NCBI GenBank assembly: GCA_964480275.1
Contig: CAYZOC010000006.1
Span: forward strand, 1-33,534
Length of the DNA: 33,534 nt
Direction: 5' to 3'
Source: DATESG01 sp964480275
Lineage (GTDB): Bacteria > Bacillota_I > Bacilli_A > RFN20 > CAG-826
Numbering within the stretch: the stretch's first letter is position 1; the number at the start of each line of letters is the position of its first letter. The position numbers and the translations under genes were made by a program. This document shows positions 7,523-15,069 of this stretch, piece by piece. Under the pieces are notes generated by a model that was not told the origin of the DNA, searched no databases, and saw only the letters and a program-made list of their open reading frames with translations.

Positions 7523-7551
7523 AAAATAACACACAACATAAAAATCAACAA
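7523..7551 (-). promoter_or_regulatory. Candidate promoter of the HU gene
   Basis: The minus strand has TTGTTG (7546-7551), a 17-base spacer and TATTTT (7523-7528), about 40 bases upstream of the HU start. The region is very AT-rich, so alternative registers exist. Confidence 0.45.
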
Positions 7552-7559
7552 TATAAAAG

Positions 7560-8558
7560 TTAATCTTCACTTATAAGCGGACGATTCATCAATTTGATAA
7601 TTGTTTCTTTCGCGTCTGTTTGCTGATAAATCACAGAGTAAATTGCGTCGATAATAGGAACAGATATTTTAAAATTTTTGGCCACTTCATGAATTATCTT
7701 AGCGGTCCTAATTCCTTCAACGGTTTTCGTGTTATTCTCTAAAAAATGTTGCGCACCATGCTGAGCAATTTCAAATCCTGCTTGGAAGTTTCTCGAGTGT
7801 CGTGAATTGCAAGTAACAATAAGATCACCTAATCCAGTCAAACCCATATAAGTGGCCATATCTCCGCCAAAATGACTACCAAACCTCAGCATTTCTTTGA
7901 GTCCTCGTGTGATTAATGCTGCCCGCGCGTTATCACCATAACCTAGGCCAGAAAGGGCCCCGCTAGCTAGTGCAATCGCATTTTTATATGCCACTCCTAG
8001 CTCCGCGCCAACCTCATCAAGCTGAGTATAAACACGTAAATAATCATTGGCAAATAGCGCTTGAATAGTACTAGCGGCCGTAATATCTAGACTTGTCGCG
8101 GTTATCATTGTTAGCATTCTCACAACAACTTCTTCAGCGTGACTTGGTCCAATCAAACTTACGATTGATGATAAGAACTTTTTGTCAATTGATTCTCTTA
8201 TTACATCGCTAATGCGCATAACCTTCTCAGTATCAAAGCCTTTTGCCGTATTTACAATAATTACTTTTTTATCTAAATTAGCATTTATTTCTTTAAGTAA
8301 ACTACGAATTGCCGTAGTGGGAACTGAGATAATGTATATTTCACTAAAGGCAATTGCCTGCTTAATATCTAGTGTGGCCTTGATTTTATTATTTAGTTCT
8401 ACTTCATTGCCAAAATAAAAACTATTACGATGATTAATATTTATGTCATCGACTTGTTCTTTGCTAATACCATAAATTAATGGCTCATGATTGTTATCAG
8501 ATAGCACTTGTGCAAGTGCAGTTCCCCATGTTCCGGAGCCAAAAATTGTCACATTCAT
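7560..8558 (-). CDS. gpsA: NAD(P)-dependent glycerol-3-phosphate dehydrogenase
   Basis: A 332-residue GpsA of normal length. The N-terminal Rossmann fold starts MNVTIFGSGTWGTALAQ. The middle contains NTAKGFD and IGPSHAEEV, and the catalytic lysine lies in AYKNAIALASG. GLGDLIVTC and the NFQAGFEIAQ region belong to the all-helical C-terminal domain. It reduces dihydroxyacetone phosphate to sn-glycerol-3-phosphate, the backbone of membrane phospholipids and glycolipids. The ATG abuts the stop of der, so the two are almost certainly co-transcribed. It would supply lipid precursor for the glucosyltransferase encoded further along the window. Confidence 0.96.
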   Translation of the reverse strand: MNVTIFGSGTWGTALAQVLSDNNHEPLIYGISKEQVDDININHRNSFYFGNEVELNNKIKATLDIKQAIAFSEIYIISVPTTAIRSLLKEINANLDKKVIIVNTAKGFDTEKVMRISDVIRESIDKKFLSSIVSLIGPSHAEEVVVRMLTMITATSLDITAASTIQALFANDYLRVYTQLDEVGAELGVAYKNAIALASGALSGLGYGDNARAALITRGLKEMLRFGSHFGGDMATYMGLTGLGDLIVTCNSRHSRNFQAGFEIAQHGAQHFLENNTKTVEGIRTAKIIHEVAKNFKISVPIIDAIYSVIYQQTDAKETIIKLMNRPLISED

Positions 8559-9860
8559 TTATTTTCGCTCCCGGAATAATAGTTTAATTGGCGTACCATC
8601 AAAATTGAATGACTCCCGGATCCGATTTTCTAAATAACGCTTGAATGAAAAATGAAGATAATTTGGATTATTAACAAATAAGACAAATGTTGGTGGCTTA
8701 ACGGCTACTTGATTGACATAGAAAATTTTTAAACGCCCGCCATTAAACATTGGTGCTTCGTTCATTAGTTGCGCATCTTGAATAATTCCATTGATTGTAT
8801 TGGTTGGAATTCTAAGACTATAGGCCTGTTCAACAAAATCAATTGTTTGGAATAGTTCATTGATTCTTATTTTTGTAAGTGCTGAGACAAAAACGATTGG
8901 GGCATAATCTAAAAATTTAAACTCTGTGCGAATTTTCTTTTTAAATTCATCCATGGTTTTTTCATCTTTAACAACGGCATCCCACTTGTTTACAACAATG
9001 ACAATTGCCTTGTTTTCATCAGTAGCGTAGCCAACAACATGTTTATCTTGCTCGCGTATACCTGCAACTGGATCGATGACAAAAAGAACAATATCCGCTC
9101 TTTCAATCGCTCTAAACGCTCTTAACGATGCATAGCGATCAATATCTTCATATATTTTGCCGCGTTTTTTTAATCCCGCAGTGTCAATAACCACATAATC
9201 TTTTCCATTACGGGTAAAGGGCGTATCAATTGAGTCTCTAGTAGTGCCAGATATTTGACTAACAATGACTCTTTCTTGGTTTAAAATTGTATTGACGAGA
9301 CTAGATTTACCAACATTAGGCTGACCAATAATACAAAATGTTGTTGCATTATTTTTTTCTACTTCTTTTTCAAGCGGTAATTTTTGCACAATTTCATCAA
9401 GCAAGTCACCAATTCCAACCCCGTGTTCACCACTGACGGCTATTGGTTGACCGAGACCTAAACGATAAAAATCACTCACTCCAGCGGCGTGTTGACCATC
9501 ATCAACCTTATTAACTGCAATGATTACCGGTTTTTTAAAACGGTAAAGCATTTTTGCAACTTCTAAATCATCGACAGTCACCCCTAAAAAAGCATCCGTA
9601 ACAAATACAATCACATCCGCTTCTTTGATTGCTAATTCAACCTGAGCGCGAATTTGTGCTTGAAAAGGGGCGTTTTCTATTTCAATACCCCCAGTATCAA
9701 TAACATTAAAACTCCGGGTCAGCCACTCCGCTTTTCCATACATACGATCGCGAGTGACTCCTCGTTCATCGTCAATGATAGCTTGTCTTTGCCCAATTAA
9801 GCGGTTAAAGATTGTCGATTTTCCTACATTAGGACTTCCAACTAGTGCGACAATTCCCAT
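8559..9860 (-). CDS. der: Ribosome-assembly GTPase Der (EngA)
   Basis: A 433-residue GTPase with the double-G-domain architecture unique to Der/EngA. The first P-loop is GSPNVGKST at residues 8-16, with DTGG and NKVD motifs following. The second P-loop is GQPNVGKSS near residue 180, with DTAG and NKWD. The C-terminal KH-like domain covers about residues 350-433. Der binds the 50S subunit and is needed for its maturation. It lies one base after the cmk stop codon and abuts gpsA, forming the cmk-der-gpsA cluster familiar from Bacillus. No extra domains or missing motifs are seen. Confidence 0.97.
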   Translation of the reverse strand: MGIVALVGSPNVGKSTIFNRLIGQRQAIIDDERGVTRDRMYGKAEWLTRSFNVIDTGGIEIENAPFQAQIRAQVELAIKEADVIVFVTDAFLGVTVDDLEVAKMLYRFKKPVIIAVNKVDDGQHAAGVSDFYRLGLGQPIAVSGEHGVGIGDLLDEIVQKLPLEKEVEKNNATTFCIIGQPNVGKSSLVNTILNQERVIVSQISGTTRDSIDTPFTRNGKDYVVIDTAGLKKRGKIYEDIDRYASLRAFRAIERADIVLFVIDPVAGIREQDKHVVGYATDENKAIVIVVNKWDAVVKDEKTMDEFKKKIRTEFKFLDYAPIVFVSALTKIRINELFQTIDFVEQAYSLRIPTNTINGIIQDAQLMNEAPMFNGGRLKIFYVNQVAVKPPTFVLFVNNPNYLHFSFKRYLENRIRESFNFDGTPIKLLFRERK

Positions 9861-9861
9861 A

Positions 9862-10530
9862 CTACAAACCTACCTTACTTTTCACAATTTCTGATACCTT
9901 GGCAACAACTTCTTCAATCGACATATGACTAGTGTCAAGAAGGATGGCATCCTCCGCCTGACGGAGAGGAGCAAAATCACGATGTGAATCTATATAATCG
10001 CGTTTTTCTAATTCTTTTTGAATTTCGGCTAATGGAACTTCAATCCCTTTTTCAATATTTTCCTTATAACGTCTTTTTGCTCGTGTTTCCACACTTGCAA
10101 TCTGATAAATCTTTACTTCAGCATCAGGTAGGACATACGTACCAATATCACGACCATCCATTACAACTGAACTAATTTTGGCAAGCTCGCGTTGTTGATC
10201 AACTAAGGCTAGGCGTATTGGTTTATAACTAGCAATATAACTTACATTACCGGAAACATGAGGCTGCCGGATGCTTGTAGTCACATCTATATCGTTAACA
10301 AAAACCCGACCATCATTCGTAAGATGAATACGAACCTTGTCAATAAGACTACAAGCTTGTTCTTGATCTTCGGGGTCAAGGCCCTGATTTAACACTGCCC
10401 ACGTATAGGCTCGATACATTGCCCCAGTATCGATGTATGTAAAACCAAGATTCTTTGCAATCAATTTGGCAATCGTACTTTTGCCTGCTGCTGCAGGCCC
10501 ATCAATGGCAATCGCGATATTTTTTTTCAT
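9862..10530 (-). CDS. cmk: Cytidylate kinase
   Basis: A 222-residue bacterial CMP/dCMP kinase. The P-loop GPAAAGKST occupies residues 12-20 or one residue earlier, followed by LGFTYIDTGAMYRA, the MDGRDIGTYVLPDA nucleotide-binding segment, RAKRRYKE, and the C-terminal R-EDAILLDTS motif. It phosphorylates CMP and dCMP with ATP for nucleotide salvage and phospholipid CDP-precursor supply. The ATG overlaps the TGA stop of the upstream membrane protein gene as ATGA, a classic sign of translational coupling. der follows after one base. The rpsA-like gene that often follows cmk in other bacteria is absent. Confidence 0.97.
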   Translation of the reverse strand: MKKNIAIAIDGPAAAGKSTIAKLIAKNLGFTYIDTGAMYRAYTWAVLNQGLDPEDQEQACSLIDKVRIHLTNDGRVFVNDIDVTTSIRQPHVSGNVSYIASYKPIRLALVDQQRELAKISSVVMDGRDIGTYVLPDAEVKIYQIASVETRAKRRYKENIEKGIEVPLAEIQKELEKRDYIDSHRDFAPLRQAEDAILLDTSHMSIEEVVAKVSEIVKSKVGL

Positions 10531-10871
10531 GATAATCTCCTATATAAGAAAATGACGAGGGCAGTGAGGGCAGCAAGGATAATAATCGTTGCAATACTAA
10601 CCCTAACAATATATAAAACTTTTTGGATTCTTATTTCACGCTCAAGACTTCTTTTTTGTTCGCCAGTCGGATCTTTGCGTCGCTCTATTTCAAGTAGAAT
10701 AGTTTCAGCGTCAAGTGATGTCGTCGTGTTGATTTTGTTTGTTTTGGCTTCTTTTTTGGTACTTGGGGGTAGCTTATTAATCGTGGTCGATTCGTCAACC
10801 TCGATCATTTTACTAATCTGCCGCCGATAGCTGGCATACTTACTCACACGAGAACTATAACTTTTACTCAT
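10527..10871 (-). CDS. Small single-span membrane protein, function unknown
   Basis: A 114-residue protein I do not recognise. Residues 1-75 are polar and charged, rich in Ser, Lys and Thr, with no predicted domain. Residues about 62-88 form a charged helix (DPTGEQKRSLEREIRIQK). Residues about 89-109 form one strong transmembrane segment (YIVRVSIATIIILAALTALV) ending in a short basic tail FLYRRLS. The long cytoplasmic N-terminus followed by a C-terminal anchor gives it a tail-anchored layout. It heads the cmk-der-gpsA operon and its TGA stop overlaps the cmk start, which supports it being a real gene. AAGAG lies 8-9 bases upstream of the ATG, a weak ribosome-binding site. Confidence 0.65.
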   Translation of the reverse strand: MSKSYSSRVSKYASYRRQISKMIEVDESTTINKLPPSTKKEAKTNKINTTTSLDAETILLEIERRKDPTGEQKRSLEREIRIQKVLYIVRVSIATIIILAALTALVIFLYRRLS

Positions 10872-10981
10872 AATTTTACTCTTTTATATTAATATAAAAA
10901 GCATTTAAATGATAGAACAAACATCTCAACTTTATTATTATCACAAGACAGAGAGCTCTTTAACAAATAAGCCATTTGATA
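10872..10981 (-). other. Short AT-rich intergenic region upstream of the cmk operon
   Basis: This gap lies between divergent genes. A weak promoter candidate for the cmk operon is TTGTTC, an 18-base spacer and TATATT on the minus strand near 10889-10918. No structured RNA or repeat was seen. Confidence 0.3.
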
Positions 10982-11030
10982 TTTACTATTTTTACCTTTG
11001 AGTTTATAATATATATGCATGAATAGGAGG
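10982..11030 (+). promoter_or_regulatory. Promoter and ribosome-binding site of the ferredoxin gene
   Basis: TTTACT (10982-10987), a 17-base spacer and TATAAT (11005-11010) form a good SigA-type promoter. AGGAGG at 11025-11030 sits five bases before the ATG at 11036, close to the ideal Shine-Dalgarno spacing. Confidence 0.7.
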
Positions 11031-11035
11031 AAGTT

Positions 11036-11230
11036 ATGGCAAAGAAAGTAAAGATTATTAAAGAACAATGCATCGGATGTGGTGCATGCAGTGCAATTAG
11101 TCCTGATATTTTTGATTGGGATGATGATGGCACAATGAAAGTCGTGATGCCTGAAGTCGAAGGCGAACACGCTGATTTAGCCGTTGAAGCTGAAACAAGC
11201 TGCCCAACTGGCGCAATCGTCGTCGAATAG
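11036..11230 (+). CDS. fer: 4Fe-4S ferredoxin
   Basis: A 64-residue acidic ferredoxin. CIGCGAC supplies three cluster cysteines in a C-x2-C-x2-C arrangement and SCPTGAI supplies the fourth, the single-cluster layout of Bacillus Fer. It is a cytoplasmic one-electron carrier; its partner enzyme is not in the window. It is monocistronic, with a strong promoter, a near-perfect ribosome-binding site and its own terminator, all suggesting high expression. It is one of the few plus-strand genes here and faces ribU end-to-end. Cluster assembly would depend on the SUF operon encoded about 1 kb away in the other orientation. Confidence 0.93.
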   Translation: MAKKVKIIKEQCIGCGACSAISPDIFDWDDDGTMKVVMPEVEGEHADLAVEAETSCPTGAIVVE

Positions 11231-11241
11231 TAATAAGCTAC

Positions 11242-11275
11242 AAAAAAGATGAGCAATAACAACTCATCTTTTTTT
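11242..11275. terminator. Bidirectional terminator between ferredoxin and ribU
   Basis: AAAAAAGATGAG (11242-11253) and CTCATCTTTTTT (11263-11274) form a long stem around a 9-base loop. U-tracts appear on both strands, so it can end the ferredoxin transcript (+) and the ribU transcript (-). Confidence 0.9.
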
Positions 11276-11285
11276 GTTGGTTGAA

Positions 11286-11894
11286 TTAAATTTTCTCGAT
11301 CAAACGTTTCGTACTTTTATATGTTAGAAGTGTCAAAACAATGACCGCAGCATTTTTAATAAGATTAAATGGGGGAATTATTGATATAAATGCAACCTTG
11401 GTAAATGGTATTTGACCAGCAAAAAACATATTATTATATAAATCATAGATCAAGTAAAAATTAACAATAGTAGCAACACCAACTTGAACAAAATTAGCAA
11501 TTATTAAAGCTAGAATCGCGTTAGAAAATTTCCGATTTTGTTGGTAGATTAGTGCGGCGGGAACAATGAAGGCGAGTGAATAAATTAAATCCGCTAATTC
11601 GCCAATAAATGCCGTTGAAGTCAGTGGTAGTTTTATCAGTGTCCTAATTAATAATACTAGTGAACCCGGAATTGGCCCATAGGCAAAGCCGGCAATAAGA
11701 GCAGGGATTTCATCAAAGTGTATATTGAGAAAACCAAACTGACCAGGAAAAATTGGAAAGTTAAATGGTGGGACAGGAATAATATAAAACAAGGCAGAAA
11801 TTGCTCCAAAAATTGCTACACGAGCAATAAGTTTTGTCCACGCCCGACTCCGATAGTTTTGTTGACCATTATTTTCTTTTCTTGATATTTCCAT
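11286..11894 (-). CDS. ribU: Riboflavin transporter, ECF substrate-binding subunit
   Basis: A 202-residue integral membrane protein with about six hydrophobic helices, of the ECF S-component fold. The family features FPIFPGQFGFLNIHFDEIP and IAGFAYGPIPGSLVLLIRTLIKL match RibU. Together with a shared ATPase/EcfT module, encoded elsewhere, it imports riboflavin. The assignment is secured by the FMN riboswitch directly upstream on the same strand. GGAGG lies five bases before the ATG. No riboflavin biosynthesis gene is nearby, which fits an organism that takes up the vitamin. The gene is monocistronic, between its riboswitch and a shared terminator. Confidence 0.93.
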   Translation of the reverse strand: MEISRKENNGQQNYRSRAWTKLIARVAIFGAISALFYIIPVPPFNFPIFPGQFGFLNIHFDEIPALIAGFAYGPIPGSLVLLIRTLIKLPLTSTAFIGELADLIYSLAFIVPAALIYQQNRKFSNAILALIIANFVQVGVATIVNFYLIYDLYNNMFFAGQIPFTKVAFISIIPPFNLIKNAAVIVLTLLTYKSTKRLIEKI

Positions 11895-11904
11895 ACGTGC
11901 CTCC

Positions 11905-11935
11905 TAAAAGAAAAATCCCAACATCGTCAGGGATT
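11905..11935 (-). terminator. Riboswitch-controlled terminator of ribU
   Basis: On the minus strand AATCCC (11930-11935), a 10-base loop, GGGATT (11914-11919) and TTTTCTTTT form an intrinsic terminator placed between the FMN aptamer and the ribU ribosome-binding site. This is the expected expression platform for transcriptional shut-off by FMN. Confidence 0.75.
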
Positions 11936-11953
11936 GCTTGATGAAAATAAAAA

Positions 11954-12060
11954 GATGCTTCTTTCATCCAGACTTTAACTGTCGCCACTGGAATTGCACC
12001 AGTTCAGCTTGCGCTCGCGGGGTTTACCGCCGGTGAGGAATTACACCTCGCCCTGAAGAC
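11954..12060 (-). promoter_or_regulatory. FMN riboswitch (RFN element)
   Basis: The minus strand carries the conserved RFN blocks in order: CTTCAGGGCGAGGTGTAATT, CCTCACCGGCGGTAAA, CCCGCGAGC, GGTGCAATTCC, CAGTGGCGACAGT, AGTCTGGATGAAAGAAG. These form the six-helix FMN aptamer. FMN binding should favour the downstream terminator and stop ribU transcription when flavin is plentiful. Confidence 0.97.
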
Positions 12061-12066
12061 AAAACT

Positions 12067-12095
12067 ATTATATAAATAAAATTAAACTTTTGCAA
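12067..12095 (-). promoter_or_regulatory. Promoter of the ribU riboswitch transcript
   Basis: The minus strand has TTGCAA (12090-12095), a 17-base spacer and TATAAT (12067-12072), ending a few bases before the FMN aptamer. It sits in the gap after the rluB stop, giving ribU its own transcript. Confidence 0.75.
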
Positions 12096-12110
12096 TCAAT
12101 ATAGAAAAAA

Positions 12111-12803
12111 TTACCGAAGAAATACTTTATAGGCCTCTTCCTTAGAAATTTGTCTATATTCTCCTGCTTCTAAATCGCCCAATACAATCAAAGAAATTTT
12201 TTCTCGATGCAGGGCAATTACTTGATAACCTAAATGTTTGAAAAACCTTCTAACTATTCTCTTTCTTCCTTCGTGAATCGTCAAAAGTACTTTTTCATTA
12301 ACAAATAATAGTTCATCAATTTCCACAAGCCGATCATCAATATATACGCCCTGATTTATTTTTTCCACCGCCGCACTAGCAAAACGACGATCTAGTGTTG
12401 CAATATAAGTTTTATAAATAACATTAGAAGGGTGCATTAATTTATTTGCATATTCACCATCATTAGTTAAAATAATAAGTCCAGTTGTTTGGTAGTCTAA
12501 TCGGCCAACAGAAAATAACCGTTCGTCGATATTCTCAAAATATTCATAGATTGTCTTTCGACCCTGTGGGTCACTTTTAGTTGAAATAGTGTTGATCGGT
12601 TTATGAAAAATATAATATACATGTTGCTCGACACTTAGTAATACATCATCAAAATAAACGCGATCTTCACTACTAACTTTGGTGCCAAGCACCGTTACTA
12701 CTTCGCCATTGACTTTGACTCGCCCACTAATAATGTGTTTTTCCGCTTCTCTTCTTGAGGCGACACCTGCCATCGCTAGGTATTTTTGTAATCTAACTTC
12801 CAT
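12111..12803 (-). CDS. rluB: 23S rRNA pseudouridine synthase (RluB/RsuA family)
   Basis: A 230-residue RsuA/RluB-family pseudouridine synthase. An N-terminal S4 RNA-binding domain (RLQKYLAMAGVASRREAE... through about residue 60) precedes the catalytic domain, whose GRLDYQTTGLIILTND block contains the nucleophilic aspartate near residue 102. The ending EGRKRIVRRFFKHLGY matches the family's C-terminal motif. The family isomerises a specific uridine in rRNA; RluB at 23S position 2605 is the most likely role, but RsuA- or RluF-like specificity cannot be excluded. The ATG lies inside the end of parB (11-base overlap), so it is the last gene of the long suf-mnmG-par array. Confidence 0.88.
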   Translation of the reverse strand: MEVRLQKYLAMAGVASRREAEKHIISGRVKVNGEVVTVLGTKVSSEDRVYFDDVLLSVEQHVYYIFHKPINTISTKSDPQGRKTIYEYFENIDERLFSVGRLDYQTTGLIILTNDGEYANKLMHPSNVIYKTYIATLDRRFASAAVEKINQGVYIDDRLVEIDELLFVNEKVLLTIHEGRKRIVRRFFKHLGYQVIALHREKISLIVLGDLEAGEYRQISKEEAYKVFLR

Positions 12804-13611
12804 AATGACTTTTTATGTACTTGATAAATTTATCTTGCTCGGTTTTATTTTTAAATGTGACACTGACTTTAAGACCATCTTTTTCTATATCCAGTGGATG
12901 ATGTTCGATTTTTTTATTTGTTTTATACGATTGCGCTAAAAGTTCTAAACTTCTGACGTTAAGCGCTTCTTTTTTAGCAATTTCGGCGAGTTCAAGGGCA
13001 TGATTTTCTGGTAGCGTAATCAAAGAACGGGCATGGCCAAACTTAAGCTTGCCGCGGATTACATCACTAATAATTGAGTCAGGTAGCGTAAGCATCCGAC
13101 AAATATTTGTCACTTGTGGGCGTGAAATTCGTGTTAAAGTTGCAAGCTGCTGTTGAGTATAATTATAATCACGAGTTAAGTAAGAAAAAATTAGAGCTAG
13201 CTCAATTGGATTAACATTATGTTCATCACGAGCAATTGTTAGCATAATAAGTAGTGTTTCTTCATCGCTAAAATCCCCGACTATTACGTGGATTTCACTT
13301 TTTTCACTTGCGCGCACAGCGTGAAGACGCCTGCGTCCGACGACGACTTCATAATGATCTTTTTTGGGCCGCACAATTAGTGGTTCAATAAAAGAGTTAT
13401 TATTATAAGCATTAATTAAAACGTCAAGTTGCTTCTGATTGTACTTGATTCGTTTCAAAAATACACTATCATCAATTTCATCGACATTAACAAGACGATT
13501 AGGTAAGACCTTATATTCTTTTTCTAATTGATAAAGAATATTGGAACCGGAATATTTTCCAACTAAATCGGTCAGTTTTTGCGATAAAATCTTTTTATTC
13601 TTCTTGCTCAT
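12793..13611 (-). CDS. parB: Chromosome partitioning protein ParB/Spo0J family
   Basis: A 272-residue ParB family protein. The N-terminal ParB/Srx CTP-binding domain contains IEPLIVRPK and VVVGRRRLHAVRAS, the equivalent of the usual GERRLRA box. The central helix-turn-helix region is NPIELALIFSYL followed by TQQQLATLTRISRPQVTNI. The C-terminus is a short dimerisation segment. ParB loads on parS sites and slides as a CTP clamp to organise the origin region. A TTG at 13617 is two codons upstream, but the ATG at 13611 is preferred. The start overlaps the parA coding end by 17 bases. It could also be a Noc-like paralogue; the pairing with parA favours ParB. Confidence 0.9.
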   Translation of the reverse strand: MSKKNKKILSQKLTDLVGKYSGSNILYQLEKEYKVLPNRLVNVDEIDDSVFLKRIKYNQKQLDVLINAYNNNSFIEPLIVRPKKDHYEVVVGRRRLHAVRASEKSEIHVIVGDFSDEETLLIMLTIARDEHNVNPIELALIFSYLTRDYNYTQQQLATLTRISRPQVTNICRMLTLPDSIISDVIRGKLKFGHARSLITLPENHALELAEIAKKEALNVRSLELLAQSYKTNKKIEHHPLDIEKDGLKVSVTFKNKTEQDKFIKYIKSHYGS

Positions 13612-14368
13612 GTTCAATTATTTCTTTGGCAAGACTTGCATAAGCAAGACTACCAGAACTGTTGGGTCGGAATAAATTTACAGGTAACCCTTTTGCACTA
13701 GCCTCTGCCACACTAATATTGCGTGGTATTTGCGTCAAAAAAGTTGATTCTTTAAATAAACCCCTAATCTCTTGCGAAACTTCTATTCCTAATCTAGTAC
13801 GGGAATCAAACATTGTCAAAAGAAAACCTTCAATTCCTAGGGTCTTGTTATAACTAGTTTGCACTTGCTTGATTGTTGCTAAAACTTGAGCAACAGCATC
13901 TAGTGCAAAATATTCACACTGGACAGGAATTAAGACACTATCGGCCGATACCAGAGCATTTGTTGAAAGCATTCCAAGAGATGGAGGGCAATCGATGATC
14001 ATATAGTCATAACTTTTTTTAATTGTTTGCAATAAACTTTTTAACATAAAAAATGGTGACTGCCGCCCTGCTGCTTCAACATCCATTCGTGATAAAACTA
14101 GACTTGAAGGAAGTAAATCTAAGTTTTTCATTACTGATTTTTTGATAATGCGGTTGACATCAACGCCCTTAAAAAACCCATCAAAAATTGTGTTTTTTAG
14201 CATCGAGCTATCAAGCCCAAGCCCGCGACTTGAATTAGCCTGTGGATCCATGTCCACAAGTAAAACTCGCCGATTTAGTTGGGCAAGTGCGCTCGATAAA
14301 TTAATCGCTGTTGTTGTCTTACCCACTCCACCTTTTTGGTTGGCAATCGCAATCACTTTTCTCTTCAT
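13595..14368 (-). CDS. parA: Chromosome partitioning ATPase ParA/Soj
   Basis: A 257-residue ParA/Soj ATPase. The deviant Walker A motif KGGVGKTT lies at residues 12-19, Walker A' is VDMDPQANSS, and Walker B is MIIDCPPSLG. It is close to chromosomal Soj in length and has no N-terminal DNA-binding extension, unlike many plasmid ParA proteins. It moves ParB-origin complexes and can regulate DnaA. The ATG overlaps the rsmG stop as TAATG. The mnmG-rsmG-parA-parB order is the classic origin-proximal cluster, which suggests that oriC may lie near this window, although no dnaA is present here. Confidence 0.95.
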   Translation of the reverse strand: MKRKVIAIANQKGGVGKTTTAINLSSALAQLNRRVLLVDMDPQANSSRGLGLDSSMLKNTIFDGFFKGVDVNRIIKKSVMKNLDLLPSSLVLSRMDVEAAGRQSPFFMLKSLLQTIKKSYDYMIIDCPPSLGMLSTNALVSADSVLIPVQCEYFALDAVAQVLATIKQVQTSYNKTLGIEGFLLTMFDSRTRLGIEVSQEIRGLFKESTFLTQIPRNISVAEASAKGLPVNLFRPNSSGSLAYASLAKEIIEHEQEE

Positions 14369-15069
14369 TAAAGTGGTTTCCTTTTAATTTGTGCATAAGT
14401 TCGAGGAAATTTATCGTTAGTTTCTTTGAGTTTAAGAAAAACAAGATTATTACGAATAGCACTATCGCTTTCAAGTTGATGTGTGTCAGTTTTGATGTGT
14501 TTTACTTGGAGCGTCTTGAGAGCTTTTTTGCTTTTTTCTAACTCTTCGAGGCCACTAGGACCTTTAAGTGCGATAAAAACCCCATCAATTTTTAAATAGG
14601 GAATGGCAAGTTCTAAAATTATTGGTAAACTCGCAACAGCACGGGCGACAACAATATCAAAACTTTCGCGCATCGATCTCTCAAGATCTTCCGCCCGTTT
14701 ATTCACAATTGTCACATCTTTTAAATCTAGCTTTTCGACAAGTTCTTGTAAAAAGAGGCATCTTTTTTGCGTTGGTTCAACTAGAAAAAGCTTTAATTTA
14801 GGGAAAACAATTTTAAGGGGAATTCCCGGAAAGCCAGCACCACTACCTAAATCCATGATTGATTGAGACTTGAAACCATGAGTTTTAACAAGTAATAGAC
14901 TATCTAAAAAATGTTTTTCGACAAAATCTTCTTTGGCTAACGCCGTCAAATTCATCTTTTGATTCCACTCTTCAAGTAGCTCACTATATAGTGAAAACTG
15001 CGCGACCTTTTTATCGTCAAAGTCCACGTGATAAGTTTCTAAAAATTTCTTAAGTTGTTTGATTTCCAT
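14368..15069 (-). CDS. rsmG: 16S rRNA (guanine-N7)-methyltransferase
   Basis: A 233-residue RsmG (GidB). The SAM-binding motif is IMDLGSGAGFPGIPLKIVF, preceded by the helical N-terminus with LNLTAL-like MNLTALAKEDFVEKHFLDSL. Later family motifs include VVARAVASLPIILELAIP and FIALKGP. It methylates N7 of a conserved guanine in the 530 loop of 16S rRNA; loss of this enzyme gives low-level streptomycin resistance in other species. The start overlaps the end of mnmG by 20 bases and the stop shares bases with the parA start. Length and motifs are normal. Confidence 0.95.
   Translation of the reverse strand: MEIKQLKKFLETYHVDFDDKKVAQFSLYSELLEEWNQKMNLTALAKEDFVEKHFLDSLLLVKTHGFKSQSIMDLGSGAGFPGIPLKIVFPKLKLFLVEPTQKRCLFLQELVEKLDLKDVTIVNKRAEDLERSMRESFDIVVARAVASLPIILELAIPYLKIDGVFIALKGPSGLEELEKSKKALKTLQVKHIKTDTHQLESDSAIRNNLVFLKLKETNDKFPRTYAQIKRKPL

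Noticed and set aside
15021..15036. CACGTG inside GTCCACGTGATAAG as a second parS candidate
   Set aside because: Flanks match the parS consensus in too few positions (about 9 of 16) and are not symmetric.
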